Below the pieces are notes generated by a model. That model ran no database searches, had not been told where the DNA came from, and was given only the letters and a program-made list of their open reading frames with translations. From the NCBI RefSeq assembly GCF_900113055.1, contig NZ_FONZ01000004.1, positions 184,344 through 248,343 on the forward strand: a stretch of DNA of 64,000 nt, given 5' to 3'. The position numbers and the translations under genes were made by a program. The DNA comes from Flavimobilis marinus (GTDB lineage Bacteria; Actinomycetota; Actinomycetes; Actinomycetales; Cellulomonadaceae). Shown here piece after piece: positions 35,922 through 44,952 of the stretch. Positions within the stretch are counted from its first letter, which is position 1, and each line of letters starts with the position of its first letter.

Positions 35922-36733
35922 TGCTGCGCGACGGTCTGCTCGCTGTCCGAGAGCTGCGCCAGGGGCACGGGACGCCCCTCGTGCTCCTGCACGGCTTCCC
36001 CCTCGACTCCCGGATGTGGGCCGACGTCGTCGACCTCATGCCGGGTGAGCCCCACGTGCTCGGGATCGACTTCCCGGGCGCGGGCCGGTCCCCGGTCGGC
36101 GCCGACGTCGCCGAGCGGCTCGGCACGTCGGGCGACCCCTCGATCGAGCTGGCCGCCGACGCGGTCGCTGCGACCCTGCGGGCCCGGGGCATCGACCGTG
36201 CCGTCGTCGCGGGGCTGTCGATGGGCGGGTACGTCGCGCTCGCCCTCGTGGAGCGGCACCCCGAGCTGGTCGCCGGGCTCGGTCTGCTCGACACGAAGAC
36301 GACCGCGGACCCGGACGACGCGCGCGCGAACCGCCTGCGGATCGCCGACCAGCTGGAGGCCGAGCACCGGGTGGACGCGGTCCTCGGGATGCGCACGAGC
36401 CTCCTCGGCGCCACGAGCCGCGGCGCGCGCCCGGACCTCGCCGCGCGGCTCGAGACGTGGATCCGCGACCAGGGGCCGCTCGGCGTGGCCTGGGCCCAGC
36501 GCGCGATGGCCGCCCGGCCGGACCGCAGCGCCGTGCTGCGCGGCTTCGCCGGTCCCGTCGTCGTCGTCGTCGGCGACGAGGACGAGCTATCGCCCCCTGC
36601 GGGGGCGCGAGAGATGGCCCAGCTGGCCGCCGACACCCAGCTGGTCGAGGTGCCCCGTGCCGGGCACATGACGGCGATCGAGAGCCCCGAGCCGGTGGCG
36701 AGCGCGCTCGCGACCCTGCTGCGCCGGGCCTAG
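35921..36733 (+). CDS. Alpha/beta-fold hydrolase
   Basis: 270 residues. Features: LVLLHGFPLDSRMW (oxyanion HG), nucleophile serine in GLSMGGY, the acid in VVGDEDELSPP and the histidine in RAGHMTAIESPE. Closest in feel to 3-oxoadipate enol-lactonase or haloperoxidase-like enzymes, but nothing nearby points to that pathway. GAAGGAGAG precedes the ATG. Its stop TAG and that of the next gene on the other strand share the palindrome CTAG (36730-36733). Confidence 0.87.
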   Translation: MLRDGLLAVRELRQGHGTPLVLLHGFPLDSRMWADVVDLMPGEPHVLGIDFPGAGRSPVGADVAERLGTSGDPSIELAADAVAATLRARGIDRAVVAGLSMGGYVALALVERHPELVAGLGLLDTKTTADPDDARANRLRIADQLEAEHRVDAVLGMRTSLLGATSRGARPDLAARLETWIRDQGPLGVAWAQRAMAARPDRSAVLRGFAGPVVVVVGDEDELSPPAGAREMAQLAADTQLVEVPRAGHMTAIESPEPVASALATLLRRA

Positions 36734-37143
36734 CGCGGTTCCTCGGGCGCGACGCGGGCGAGCGCGTCGCGCAGGTCGATCGACTCGCCGTCGCGGCCGC
36801 CCGCCCCGAGCACGAGCGGCGGCTCCGACGGGCGCAGCCGTGCGCCTCTGAGCCGGGCGCGCAGGCCGCCGTCGACGACGAGCACGTAGAACTCGCCGTC
36901 CTCGCCCACCGCCGCCGACTGGTTGGTCCGGACGTACCAGCCGCGCCGGTCCGTCCGGAACGGCCCGCGCCCGCCGTAGTCGCGGGCCGTGAGCGGCTCG
37001 GGCTCGATCCCTTGGCTCTGGGCGCGCGCGACGAATGCCGCGATCAGCGCGCGCGCCTGGCGCGTCTGCTGCTCACGCTGGGCACGCAGCCGTTCCTCGT
37101 GCGCGAACGCAGCCTCGCGCCGCTCGGCAGCCCACTCGCTCAC
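36730..37143 (-). CDS. Hypothetical protein with charged N-terminal helix
   Basis: 137 residues. Residues 1-40 are a charged, Arg/Glu-rich helix. A small beta domain follows with RDYGGRGPFRTDRRGWYVRTNQS, EDGEFYVLVVDGGL and LVLGAGGRDGESIDLRDAL, which suggests a compact folded domain. No family was recognised with confidence. It begins nine bases after the coiled-coil gene on the same strand, so the two are likely one operon and may work together. Confidence 0.75.
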   Translation of the reverse strand: MSEWAAERREAAFAHEERLRAQREQQTRQARALIAAFVARAQSQGIEPEPLTARDYGGRGPFRTDRRGWYVRTNQSAAVGEDGEFYVLVVDGGLRARLRGARLRPSEPPLVLGAGGRDGESIDLRDALARVAPEEPR

Positions 37144-37152
37144 GCAGGCGCC

Positions 37153-39267
37153 TCAGCGCTTGCCGGGCTTGCGGTCGTCGGGCTCCACGTCCGGCACGTC
37201 GAACGCCTCGGCGTCGGTCGCGACGTCGGTCTCCTCGGCTGCGGTCTGCGCGTCGTCTGCCCCCTCCGCGCTGAGGACGTCCGGTGTCCCGGGCTCGGCC
37301 GGAAGATCGGCCTCCTCGAGCACCTCAGCGTCGACCGTACCTGCGTCGACGACCTCGGCAGGCGCCACGACGTCGTCGTCCAGGAGCGGCACCTGCATGG
37401 CCTGGAACGACTCCTCGGCCTGCGACGCCCGCTCGAGCGTCGCGCGGCTCGGGATCGGGTCCCCGCCGAGCAGGGCGCGCAGCTCGTCGAGGTAGGTCGT
37501 GATCGCCTCGCGCTGCTTGTTGAGGTCCTCGACCTGGCGCTGCGCGGTGGTGCGCTCGCGGTCGGCCTCGATCACGGCGTCGGACAGGGTCTTCTCGGCG
37601 TGCTCGCGGGCCTCGGCCAGCACGCGGTCGGCGTTGCGGCGCGCGCCGGCGAGCAGCTCCTTCGCGTGCTCGTCCGAGTCGCGGCGGATCTTCTCGGCCT
37701 GCTCGACCGCGCGGGCCACCCGGTTCTCGGCGTCGGCGGCGTGCGCCTCGGCGTCGCGGACCATCCGCTCGGTCTCCGCACGAGCGGCGTCGTGCCGCTC
37801 GCTGTCGGCGCGCTCGGCCGCCTCATGGCGCGAGGCGATCTCGAGGTCCGCGTCCGCGAGGGCCTGTCGTGCCTGCTCGAGCAGCGCCGCGGCCTCGGCA
37901 CGGGCGGCACCCAGGACGTCGTCGGCCTCACGCTGGTTCTCGGTGCGGGTGCGCTCGACCTCGAGCCGCGTGGCCTCGCGCAGCTGCGCGGCCTCGCGCT
38001 CGCTCCTCTCACGCAGGTCCGCTGCGGCGCGCTCGGTGGCCTCGCGGAGCTCGGTGGTCTCCCGGGCGGCCCGCTCCCGCAGCGTGGCGGCCTCGAGCTC
38101 GGTGGTCGTCCGCAGCTCGGTGGTCTCCCGCTCGGCCGTCGCGCGAAGGTCGGCGGCGTAGCGCTCGGCGTCCGCGCGCTGCTCCTCGACCTCGCTCTGG
38201 GCGTCGGCGCGCAGCTGCGCGACCTCGTCGGCGACCCGGTCGCGCAGCTCCGTGGTCTCCCGCTCGGCGGTCGTCCGGGTGAGCGCTGCGTACTGGTCCG
38301 CCTCCTTCTTCAGGGCGCTGGTCTCGGCCGCGGTGCGCCGGCGCAGCTCGGTGGTCTCCTTCTCGGCCGTCGTGCGCAGCGTGTCCGCGTACTCCTGGGC
38401 GCTCGCGCGGACCTGGGCCGCGGCGCTCTCGGCCTCCTCGCGCAGCGTGGCGGCGTCCCTGGCGGTGCTCGTGCGCAGCGTCGTGGTCTCGGTCTCGACC
38501 TCGGCGCGCAGGGCCGCCACGTCCTGCTCGGTCTGGCGACGCAGCTGGCTGGTCTCGACGTCCGCCGTCTGGCGCAGGTCCTGCGCGTAGCGCTCGGCCT
38601 CCTCGCGCAGCGCGCTCGTCTCAGCCTCGGTGCGCGACCGGAGCTCGACGGCGTCGCGCTCCGTCGTGACGCGGAGCTCGGTGGTCTCGCGCTCAGCCGT
38701 GGCGCGCGCGGTGGCGATCTCGCGCTCGAGCGTGGCACGGCGCTCGCTCACCTCGGTCTGGGAGACGCCCTGGATCCGTGCGGCCTCGCGCTCGGCGGAG
38801 CTCACCATCTCCTCGGCGCGACGCTGCGCGGACGTCACCGTGCTCTCGGCCTCCGTGGCCGCCGCGGCGCGGGTCTCCTCGGCCTCCCGCCGGGCCGTGG
38901 CGACGATCTCCGCGACCTCGTTCTCGGCGCGCGCGCGGACCTGGCCGGCGGCGAGCTTCGCGCGAGCCAGGGTGTCGGACGCCTGGGCGTTGGCCTGCGC
39001 GACGACGTCGGAGGACTGCTCCTCGGCGGAGCGCATCAGCTGCTCGATGCGCGAGCCGAGCCCGGAGTAGGTAGGACGCTCGGCTTCGCGGAGCTGGCGC
39101 TGGGCCTCCGAGAGCTCACCACCGATCTGCATCGCGCGCTCGTCCAGCGCGGAGACCTGGGAGCGCGCGGTCTCGAGCTGTGCGGTGAGGCGGGCGAGCT
39201 CACCGTCGACCTGAGCGCGGTCGTAGCCGCGCATGACGACGGGGAAGAGAGGACGATCTTCAGACAC
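37153..39267 (-). CDS. DivIVA-related giant coiled-coil protein (Scy/FilP-like)
   Basis: 704 residues. The N-terminus PLFPVVMRGYDRAQVDGELA matches the membrane-curvature domain of DivIVA/GpsB proteins. Almost everything from about 75 to 600 is Ala/Glu/Arg/Thr coiled coil, including 23 consecutive 11-residue units (residues 189-441), mostly ending in leucine-arginine. The last 90 residues are acidic and disordered. Long DivIVA-like proteins of this type (Scy, FilP) organise polar growth or form cytoskeletal filaments in Streptomyces; older labels such as cellulose-binding protein are unreliable. Role here: probably cell-shape or pole scaffolding, inferred. Confidence 0.88.
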   Translation of the reverse strand: MSEDRPLFPVVMRGYDRAQVDGELARLTAQLETARSQVSALDERAMQIGGELSEAQRQLREAERPTYSGLGSRIEQLMRSAEEQSSDVVAQANAQASDTLARAKLAAGQVRARAENEVAEIVATARREAEETRAAAATEAESTVTSAQRRAEEMVSSAEREAARIQGVSQTEVSERRATLEREIATARATAERETTELRVTTERDAVELRSRTEAETSALREEAERYAQDLRQTADVETSQLRRQTEQDVAALRAEVETETTTLRTSTARDAATLREEAESAAAQVRASAQEYADTLRTTAEKETTELRRRTAAETSALKKEADQYAALTRTTAERETTELRDRVADEVAQLRADAQSEVEEQRADAERYAADLRATAERETTELRTTTELEAATLRERAARETTELREATERAAADLRERSEREAAQLREATRLEVERTRTENQREADDVLGAARAEAAALLEQARQALADADLEIASRHEAAERADSERHDAARAETERMVRDAEAHAADAENRVARAVEQAEKIRRDSDEHAKELLAGARRNADRVLAEAREHAEKTLSDAVIEADRERTTAQRQVEDLNKQREAITTYLDELRALLGGDPIPSRATLERASQAEESFQAMQVPLLDDDVVAPAEVVDAGTVDAEVLEEADLPAEPGTPDVLSAEGADDAQTAAEETDVATDAEAFDVPDVEPDDRKPGKR
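37945..38703 (-). repeat. 23 tandem 33-bp repeats encoding hendecads
   Basis: 759 bp code for 23 units of 11 residues with no insertion or phase break. The typical unit is TAERETTELR preceded by one residue; the best copies start at residues 189, 299, 332, 376 and 398. A second type, containing ERYAxDLR, occurs at 222, 288 and 365. Copies recur at multiples of 33 or 44 residues, so blocks of units have been duplicated. Confidence 0.9.
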
Positions 39268-39413
39268 TGCTCTGGCCTCTTCAATCGGTGGTCAGGGGTC
39301 ACGGTCGACGCGATGGCTCTGCTGGTACACACTATCGGGCTGGACTCGTGCGCACGCGCGCGGCGACGGCGCAGGGGCGAGCGCCGTAGGCTGGTCGGAC
39401 CGACAGGAAGGTT

Positions 39414-40625
39414 GTGACGGTGCTCAGACGCGTCGTAGGCGTGCTGCTCGTAGTGCTCGGACTGGCCGCGATCGCGGTGGCGACTGCCTCCGCGACCATC
39501 TGGCGACCCTCGGACGTCGTCACGGCCCGCGCCGCGGCGAGCGACGTGGCCATGATGACGACCGCACCCGGGGTCCTCGACCTCGTGGGCGACGAGGTCA
39601 CGCTGACGGCACGCGCTCGGGACGGCGCCCCGGTCGCGCTCGTGCTGGGCGACGAGCGCGACGTCGCGGGCTGGGTCGGTGCCGACCCCGTCGTGGAGAT
39701 CACCGGCCTCGAGTCGTGGACGACGCTCGCCACGCAGGCGGGTGACGCAGGCGACGGTGATCCGACGCCGGCAGAGGAAGGCCTCCCGGACCCGACGGCG
39801 TCGGACATGTGGATCGCCAGCGCCCGCGGCGAGGGCACCGCCTCCCTCACGTGGGACGCCCCGGCCGGTCGAGTGCAGGCGCTCGTCGTGGTGCCGGGCG
39901 CGGACGGTGTGAGCCCGGAGCTCGAGCTCTCCTGGCCTCGCGAGGTCTCGACCCCGCTGCTGGTTCCCGGTGTCGTGGCGGGAGCGATCCTGCTCCTCGT
40001 CGGCGCGGCGGTCCTGGTGCGAGAGTTGCTGCGCGCACGCCGGCGGCGGACCGCGGTCGAGCCGGATTCGGCCGCCGCAACGACACCGCCCGCGGGTGTA
40101 CCGAGCCGGGACACCGCGCCCGCCGGGAGCCCGGCGCCGGGCATCGCGGTCCCGGGCGACGACAGCGCACTCGCGGCCGGGCCCGCAGCCGCCGGCACGG
40201 TCTCGGCTGCCGCCCGCAGCGCCATGACGCGCCGCGAGCTGCGCGAGCTCGCCGAGCGGGAGGCCGCCGAGCGCGAGGCCGCGGAGAAGGCCGCCCGCGC
40301 CGCGGAACGGCGCGCGCGGCCACGCACCGGCATGCTTCCCGCCGTACGGCGCGCCACGTCCACGGGTCCCACGCCTCAGGTGCCCGAGCCGCAGGAGACC
40401 CCGACGGCGCCGGAGACTGCTGCCCAGCCGAGCTCACCGGAAGCCACGCGGGCCGACGCGTGGCGTCAGGCTTGGGGCTTCGGAGAGACGAGCTGGGCGC
40501 CCTACCAGCCGGACCGCGACACCGAGTCCGCCGGCACCAGCAAGCCTGCTGCGGACGAAGCGCCCGCCGCGGACGAGACCGGCGGCACGACCGCCCCGCC
40601 GACGAGCACCGGAGGTGCCCGATGA
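39414..40625 (+). CDS. Membrane protein with extracytoplasmic domain and charged tail
   Basis: 403 residues. A first helix (about 5-28) leads to an extracytoplasmic beta-rich domain (30-180: GVLDLVGDEVTLTARA, ADPVVEITGLESWTTLA). A second helix follows (181-205, LLVPGVVAGAILLLVGAAVL), and then a cytoplasmic Pro/Ala/Glu-rich tail of nearly 200 residues with a short charged helix (REAAEREAAEKAARAAERR). GTG 39414 with AGGAAGG upstream. The function is unknown. Its stop overlaps the lipoprotein start (ATGA), so the pair is coupled. Confidence 0.8.
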   Translation: MTVLRRVVGVLLVVLGLAAIAVATASATIWRPSDVVTARAAASDVAMMTTAPGVLDLVGDEVTLTARARDGAPVALVLGDERDVAGWVGADPVVEITGLESWTTLATQAGDAGDGDPTPAEEGLPDPTASDMWIASARGEGTASLTWDAPAGRVQALVVVPGADGVSPELELSWPREVSTPLLVPGVVAGAILLLVGAAVLVRELLRARRRRTAVEPDSAAATTPPAGVPSRDTAPAGSPAPGIAVPGDDSALAAGPAAAGTVSAAARSAMTRRELRELAEREAAEREAAEKAARAAERRARPRTGMLPAVRRATSTGPTPQVPEPQETPTAPETAAQPSSPEATRADAWRQAWGFGETSWAPYQPDRDTESAGTSKPAADEAPAADETGGTTAPPTSTGGAR

Positions 40626-41632
40626 CCCGCTCCGCCCAGCGCACCCGGACGAGGACCGGCGCCGCCGCGCTGGTCCTGGCGCTCGGCCTCACGGCGTGCG
40701 CGCCGGAGATCCCGACCCCCGACCCCGAGGCGCCGCCCGTCGCCGCGCGTCCCGTCCTCGCCCCCGAGCAGGTGAAGGCGGTGCTGGCCGACGTCGGGAC
40801 CGCGCTCGAGCAGGCCTCCACCGAGCTCGACCGCGACGCCGTCGACGCGCGCCTGACGGGACCCGCGCGCAAGATCCGTCGCACCGAGCTGTTGGTCGCC
40901 GAGGTGCTCGAGACCACGGAGTACGTGACTCAGCTCCCCACCGCGACCAAGAGCGTCATGGTCTCGACCGCCGAGACGTGGCCGCGGGTGGTCCTGGCCG
41001 TCTCGGAGCAGCCCGAGCTGCAGACCGAGCGCCTGCTCGTGCTCGAGCAGCCGTCCGCCCGAGCGCAGTACCAGCTCTGGGCGTGGGTGCGGCTCTTCCC
41101 GAACGTCGAGCTGCCGGCGTTCGCCGCCGCGGCCACCGGGTCCGCCCAGGCGGCGGCCGACGCCGAGGGCTACGTGATGACCCCGGACGCCGCCGTCGCC
41201 GCCTACGCCGACGTGCTGAGCAAGGGAAGCAAGTCCGAGCACGCGGAGCTCTTCGCGGACGACCCGTTCCGACAGCAGATCGCGCAGATCAAGAAGCTCC
41301 AGAACGAGGCGCTCGAGGCAGCGGACGGCAAGCAGACCCTGACCTTCTCGGCCGTGCCCGGCTCGGTTCGGGCCCTCGAGACGGTCGACGGCGGCGTCGT
41401 CGTGGTGGGGGAGATGACCGCGCTCGAGGACCGCGTCGCCGAGAAGGGCGCGACGATCGCTCCGGGGTCGCAGATCGAGAAGGCGCTCGCGCGCAAGCTC
41501 GACGTGGAGAACGAGATGTCGATCTCCTACACCTCGACCGTCGCCCTCTACCTGCCGGCGGAGGGAACCGACGAGGCGCCCGTGGTGCTGGGCGTCGAGC
41601 ACGTCGCGACCGCCGCCGACATCCCGTCCTGA
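40622..41632 (+). CDS. Lipoprotein of unknown function
   Basis: 336 residues. The N-terminal signal (TRTGAAALVLALGLTAC) has its lipobox cysteine at C26. The mature part begins Pro-rich, then has a helical region (LAPEQVKAVLADVGTALEQ) and an alpha/beta body with RLLVLEQPSARAQYQLWAWVRLFP. No catalytic motif is visible. Position and coupling suggest a partner of the membrane protein encoded just upstream, with both acting at the outer face of the membrane. Confidence 0.8.
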   Translation: MTRSAQRTRTRTGAAALVLALGLTACAPEIPTPDPEAPPVAARPVLAPEQVKAVLADVGTALEQASTELDRDAVDARLTGPARKIRRTELLVAEVLETTEYVTQLPTATKSVMVSTAETWPRVVLAVSEQPELQTERLLVLEQPSARAQYQLWAWVRLFPNVELPAFAAAATGSAQAAADAEGYVMTPDAAVAAYADVLSKGSKSEHAELFADDPFRQQIAQIKKLQNEALEAADGKQTLTFSAVPGSVRALETVDGGVVVVGEMTALEDRVAEKGATIAPGSQIEKALARKLDVENEMSISYTSTVALYLPAEGTDEAPVVLGVEHVATAADIPS

Positions 41633-41693
41633 CCGCACCCGACCCTGCCCGCCGAGGCCGCGCCTCGACGCGGCTCAGACCCAGGAGTGACTC

Positions 41694-42638
41694 ATGACCC
41701 AGCCGATCCCCGACCCGCGCCTGGACGTCCGCGGCGCCGTCGACCTCGCGTCCTTCGGGCGTCCGTCCGCTCCGCCGCCCGGCGCCCCCGGAGGCGCGCC
41801 GGCCGCCGGCGGCGTCGTCGAGGACGTCACGACCCAGACCTTCCCAGCGCTCGTCGACCGGTCCCGCGAGGTCCCGGTCGTCGCCCTGCTGTGGATCGCG
41901 ACAGACGAGGCCATCGCGCGCTTCGGCGCCCTGCTCGGGACGGTCGTCGAGTCCTACGGCGGGCGGCTGCTGCTCGCCAGGATCGACGTGCAGGAGCACC
42001 CGACCATCGGCCAGGCCTTCCAGGTCCAGGGTGTCCCGACGGTCGTCGCGATCCTCGGCGGCCAGCCGGTGCCGCTCTTCCAGGGCGCGGCCGACGAGGC
42101 CCAGGTCCGTGAGGTCCTCGACCAGGTCCTCACCGCGGCCGAGTCGAACGGCATCACGGGTCGGGTGGACGGGACGAGCGACCCCGAGCAGGCTGACGCC
42201 CCGGCCGCCGACCCGGAGCCCGAGCTCCCCCCGCTGCACGCGGCCGCCTACGAGGCCATCGAGGAGGGGGACCTGGACAGCGCGATCGCGGCGTACACCC
42301 AGGCCCTGAAGGAGGACCCGCGAGACGCGCAGGCGGCCGCGGGCCTGGCGAACGTGCAGCTGCTGGCGCGGACGGCGACGGCGAACCTGGCTGCGGTGCG
42401 CGAGGCCGCCGCACAGCAGCCCGACGACGTGGCTGCCCAGCTGGCCGCGGCCGACCTCGACCTGGTCGGTGGGCACGTCGAGGATGCGCTCGGGCGCCTG
42501 CTGGAGCTCGTCGCGCGCGTCGGCGGCGACGAGCGCGAGCCGCTGCGCGTGCGGCTCCTCGACTACTTCGCGATCCTCGGTCCGCAGGACCCCCGGGTGG
42601 CTCCGGCAAGGCGTCGGCTGGCGACCGCGCTGTACTGA
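41694..42638 (+). CDS. YbbN/CnoX-like protein: thioredoxin fold plus TPR, without CxxC
   Basis: 314 residues. After a Pro/Gly-rich start comes a thioredoxin fold (about 45-145) with ARIDVQEHPTIGQAFQVQGVPTVVAI, which keeps the cis-proline. The usual WCxxC is replaced by WIATDE, so no redox centre exists. Two to three tetratricopeptide-like helical pairs follow (about 175-305). E. coli CnoX/YbbN is a holdase that works with DnaK and GroEL. The same kind of gene (Rv1324) precedes glgB in M. tuberculosis. AGGAG precedes the ATG. Confidence 0.87.
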   Translation: MTQPIPDPRLDVRGAVDLASFGRPSAPPPGAPGGAPAAGGVVEDVTTQTFPALVDRSREVPVVALLWIATDEAIARFGALLGTVVESYGGRLLLARIDVQEHPTIGQAFQVQGVPTVVAILGGQPVPLFQGAADEAQVREVLDQVLTAAESNGITGRVDGTSDPEQADAPAADPEPELPPLHAAAYEAIEEGDLDSAIAAYTQALKEDPRDAQAAAGLANVQLLARTATANLAAVREAAAQQPDDVAAQLAAADLDLVGGHVEDALGRLLELVARVGGDEREPLRVRLLDYFAILGPQDPRVAPARRRLATALY

Positions 42639-42674
42639 GGCGCCGGCGCGGGCCGGCGCACTGCTGTTGAGCAC

Positions 42675-42704
42675 GGAGGCGGCCGGGGTGACCCGGCCGC
42701 CTCC
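42675..42704. terminator. Bidirectional terminator between the YbbN-like gene and glgB
   Basis: A perfect 13-bp GC stem GGAGGCGGCCGGG (42675-42687) pairs with 42692-42704 across loop GTGA. It lies in the 72-bp gap between convergent genes. Confidence 0.75.
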
Positions 42705-42710
42705 GCTGCG

Positions 42711-44894
42711 TCAGCCCTCGTGCACGAGGTACAAGGCGGCGAGCGGCGGCACCCGGACGCCTGCGGAGAAGGGCTGGCCCATGCGGGGGACCTCCTCGGC
42801 CTGGACGGCTCCCAGGTTGCCGACGCCGGAGCCTCCGTAGACCTCGGCGTCGGTGTTGAGCGCCTCGCGCCACACGCCGCCGGCGGGCAGCGGCAGGCGC
42901 CAGCCCTCGTGGGTGGTGTCCGCGAAGTTGATGACGACCGCCACCATCCGTCCGCCGACGCTCCGGCGGACGAAGGCGAGGATGTTCTCGTCGGCCGCCT
43001 GGGCGTCGAGCCACGCGAAGCCGTCGGGCGTGTGGTCGAGCTCCCACAGGGCGGGCTCGTCCCGGTAGAACCGGTTGAGGTCCCGGACGGTGCGCTGCAC
43101 GCCGCGGTGCGGCTCGTGGTCCAGCAGGTACCAGTCCAGGCCGGCGTTCTCGTTCCACTCGGTGCCCTGCGCGAGCTCGATGCCCATGAACGTCAGCTGC
43201 TTGCCCGGGTGCGCCCACTGGTAGGCGAGGAGCGCGCGCGTGCCAGCGAGCTGCTGCCAGTCGCCGCCGGGCATCTTGCGGGGGATCGAGCCCTTGCCGT
43301 GCACGACCTCGTCGTGGCTGAGCGGGAGCACGAACTGCTCGGAGTAGGCATACACGAGCGAGAAGGTGATCTCGCTGTGGTGGTACCGCCGGTTGATGGG
43401 CTCCTCCGCCAGGTAGCGCAGGGTGTCGTTCATCCAGCCCATGTTCCACTTGAGGCCGAACCCGAGCCCGCCCGCGTCGGTCGGAGCCGTGACGCCCGGC
43501 CAGGCGGTGGACTCCTCGGCGATCATCATGATGCCGGGGCTGCGACGGTACGCGGTCGCGTTGGTTTCCTGGAGGAACGCGATCGCCTCGAGGTTCTCGC
43601 GGCCGCCGTGCGCGTTCGGACGCCACTGGCCCGCCGTGCGCGAGTAGTCGAGGTAGAGCATCGAGGCGACGGCGTCCACGCGCAGCGCGTCGATGTGGAA
43701 CTCCTCGAGCCAGTAGGTCGCGTTCGCGACGAGGAAGTTGCGGACCTCGTTGCGGCCGAAGTCGAACACGTAGGTGCCCCAGTCGGGCTGCTCGCCGCGC
43801 AGGGGGTCGGCGTGCTCGTACAGCGCGGTGCCGTCGAAGCGCGCGAGCGCCCACTCGTCCTTGGGGAAGTGCGCCGGCACCCAGTCGAGGATCACGCCGA
43901 TGCCGGCACGGTGCAGCGAGTCGACCAGGTGGCGGAAGTCGTCCGGACTGCCGAACCGCGACGTCGGGGCGTAGTAGGAGGTGACCTGGTATCCCCAGGA
44001 GCCACCGAACGGGTGTTCCGCGACGGGCATCAGCTCGACGTGGGTGAAGCCCATCTCGACGACGTAGTCGGTCAGCTGCTCGGCGAGCTCCCGGTAGCTC
44101 AGGCCCGGTCGCCACGAGCCCAGGTGCACCTCGTAGATGGACAGGGGAGCGCTGTGCGGGTCGGTCGCCGCGCGCTGGGCGAGCCAGGCCTCGTCCGACC
44201 AGGTGTGGTGGGCCTCGACGACGACGGACGCCGTCGCGGGCGGCACCTCGGTGCCCTTCGCCATGGGGTCGGCCTTCTGGCGCCACGACCCGTCCCGCGT
44301 GAGGATCTCGTACTTGTAGCGGGTGCCAGCACCGACGTCGGGCACGAACAGCTCCCACACGCCCGAGTCCCCGAGGGTCCGCATGGCGTGCGAGGCGCCC
44401 TGCCAGTGGTTGAAGTCGCCGACGACACGCACGGCCTGGGCGTTCGGGGCCCACACGGCGAACGCGGTGCCGCGGACAGCGCCCAGCTGCCCCGGGTAGG
44501 TCTTGAGGTTGGCACCGAGGACGGTCCACAGCTCCTCGTGCCGACCCTCGCGGATCAGGTGGCGGTCCATCTCCCCGAGGGAGGGCAGGAACCGGTACGG
44601 GTCGTCGAGAGTCGTGAGGGTGTCCCCGTAGCGGACCTCGACCCGGTAGTCGGGTACCTGCGCGGTGGGGAGCACGGCGACCCACACCCCGTCCTGCTCG
44701 TGCGCGGCCTCGTGCCGGCCGGTCGCCGTCGTGATCGTCACCGCGTCGGCGAGCGGTCGCAGGACGCGGACGGTCGTGGCGCCGTCGGCCACGTGCGGGC
44801 CGAGCACCGTGTGCGGGTCGTGGTGGCGGCCGGCGGCGATCGCGGCGAGGGTGTCCGGGTGGACCGGGGTGGCGTTCGGGAGGGGCGCGTTCAT
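42711..44894 (-). CDS. glgB: 1,4-alpha-glucan branching enzyme
   Basis: Adds alpha-1,6 branches to glycogen. 727 residues, family GH13_9: N-terminal carbohydrate-binding modules (about 1-230), the barrel with nucleophile aspartate in [16 protein letters not shown], acid glutamate in [13 protein letters not shown], third aspartate in [14 protein letters not shown], and a C-terminal beta domain. GGAAAGG precedes the ATG. It is the last gene of the glgE-treS-mak-glgB set. In the GlgE pathway it branches the maltosyl-extended chains. Confidence 0.97.
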   Translation of the reverse strand: MNAPLPNATPVHPDTLAAIAAGRHHDPHTVLGPHVADGATTVRVLRPLADAVTITTATGRHEAAHEQDGVWVAVLPTAQVPDYRVEVRYGDTLTTLDDPYRFLPSLGEMDRHLIREGRHEELWTVLGANLKTYPGQLGAVRGTAFAVWAPNAQAVRVVGDFNHWQGASHAMRTLGDSGVWELFVPDVGAGTRYKYEILTRDGSWRQKADPMAKGTEVPPATASVVVEAHHTWSDEAWLAQRAATDPHSAPLSIYEVHLGSWRPGLSYRELAEQLTDYVVEMGFTHVELMPVAEHPFGGSWGYQVTSYYAPTSRFGSPDDFRHLVDSLHRAGIGVILDWVPAHFPKDEWALARFDGTALYEHADPLRGEQPDWGTYVFDFGRNEVRNFLVANATYWLEEFHIDALRVDAVASMLYLDYSRTAGQWRPNAHGGRENLEAIAFLQETNATAYRRSPGIMMIAEESTAWPGVTAPTDAGGLGFGLKWNMGWMNDTLRYLAEEPINRRYHHSEITFSLVYAYSEQFVLPLSHDEVVHGKGSIPRKMPGGDWQQLAGTRALLAYQWAHPGKQLTFMGIELAQGTEWNENAGLDWYLLDHEPHRGVQRTVRDLNRFYRDEPALWELDHTPDGFAWLDAQAADENILAFVRRSVGGRMVAVVINFADTTHEGWRLPLPAGGVWREALNTDAEVYGGSGVGNLGAVQAEEVPRMGQPFSAGVRVPPLAALYLVHEG

Positions 44895-44952
44895 GGGGCT
44901 ACCTTTCCACTACTGAGTCGTGAGCGGCGGTCGAACGGGCGGGGGTCCGGCG

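Noticed and set aside
37945..38703. CRISPR or other non-coding tandem repeat
   Set aside because: The 33-bp periodicity follows codons in frame, units vary in sequence, and there are no spacers. It encodes a coiled coil.
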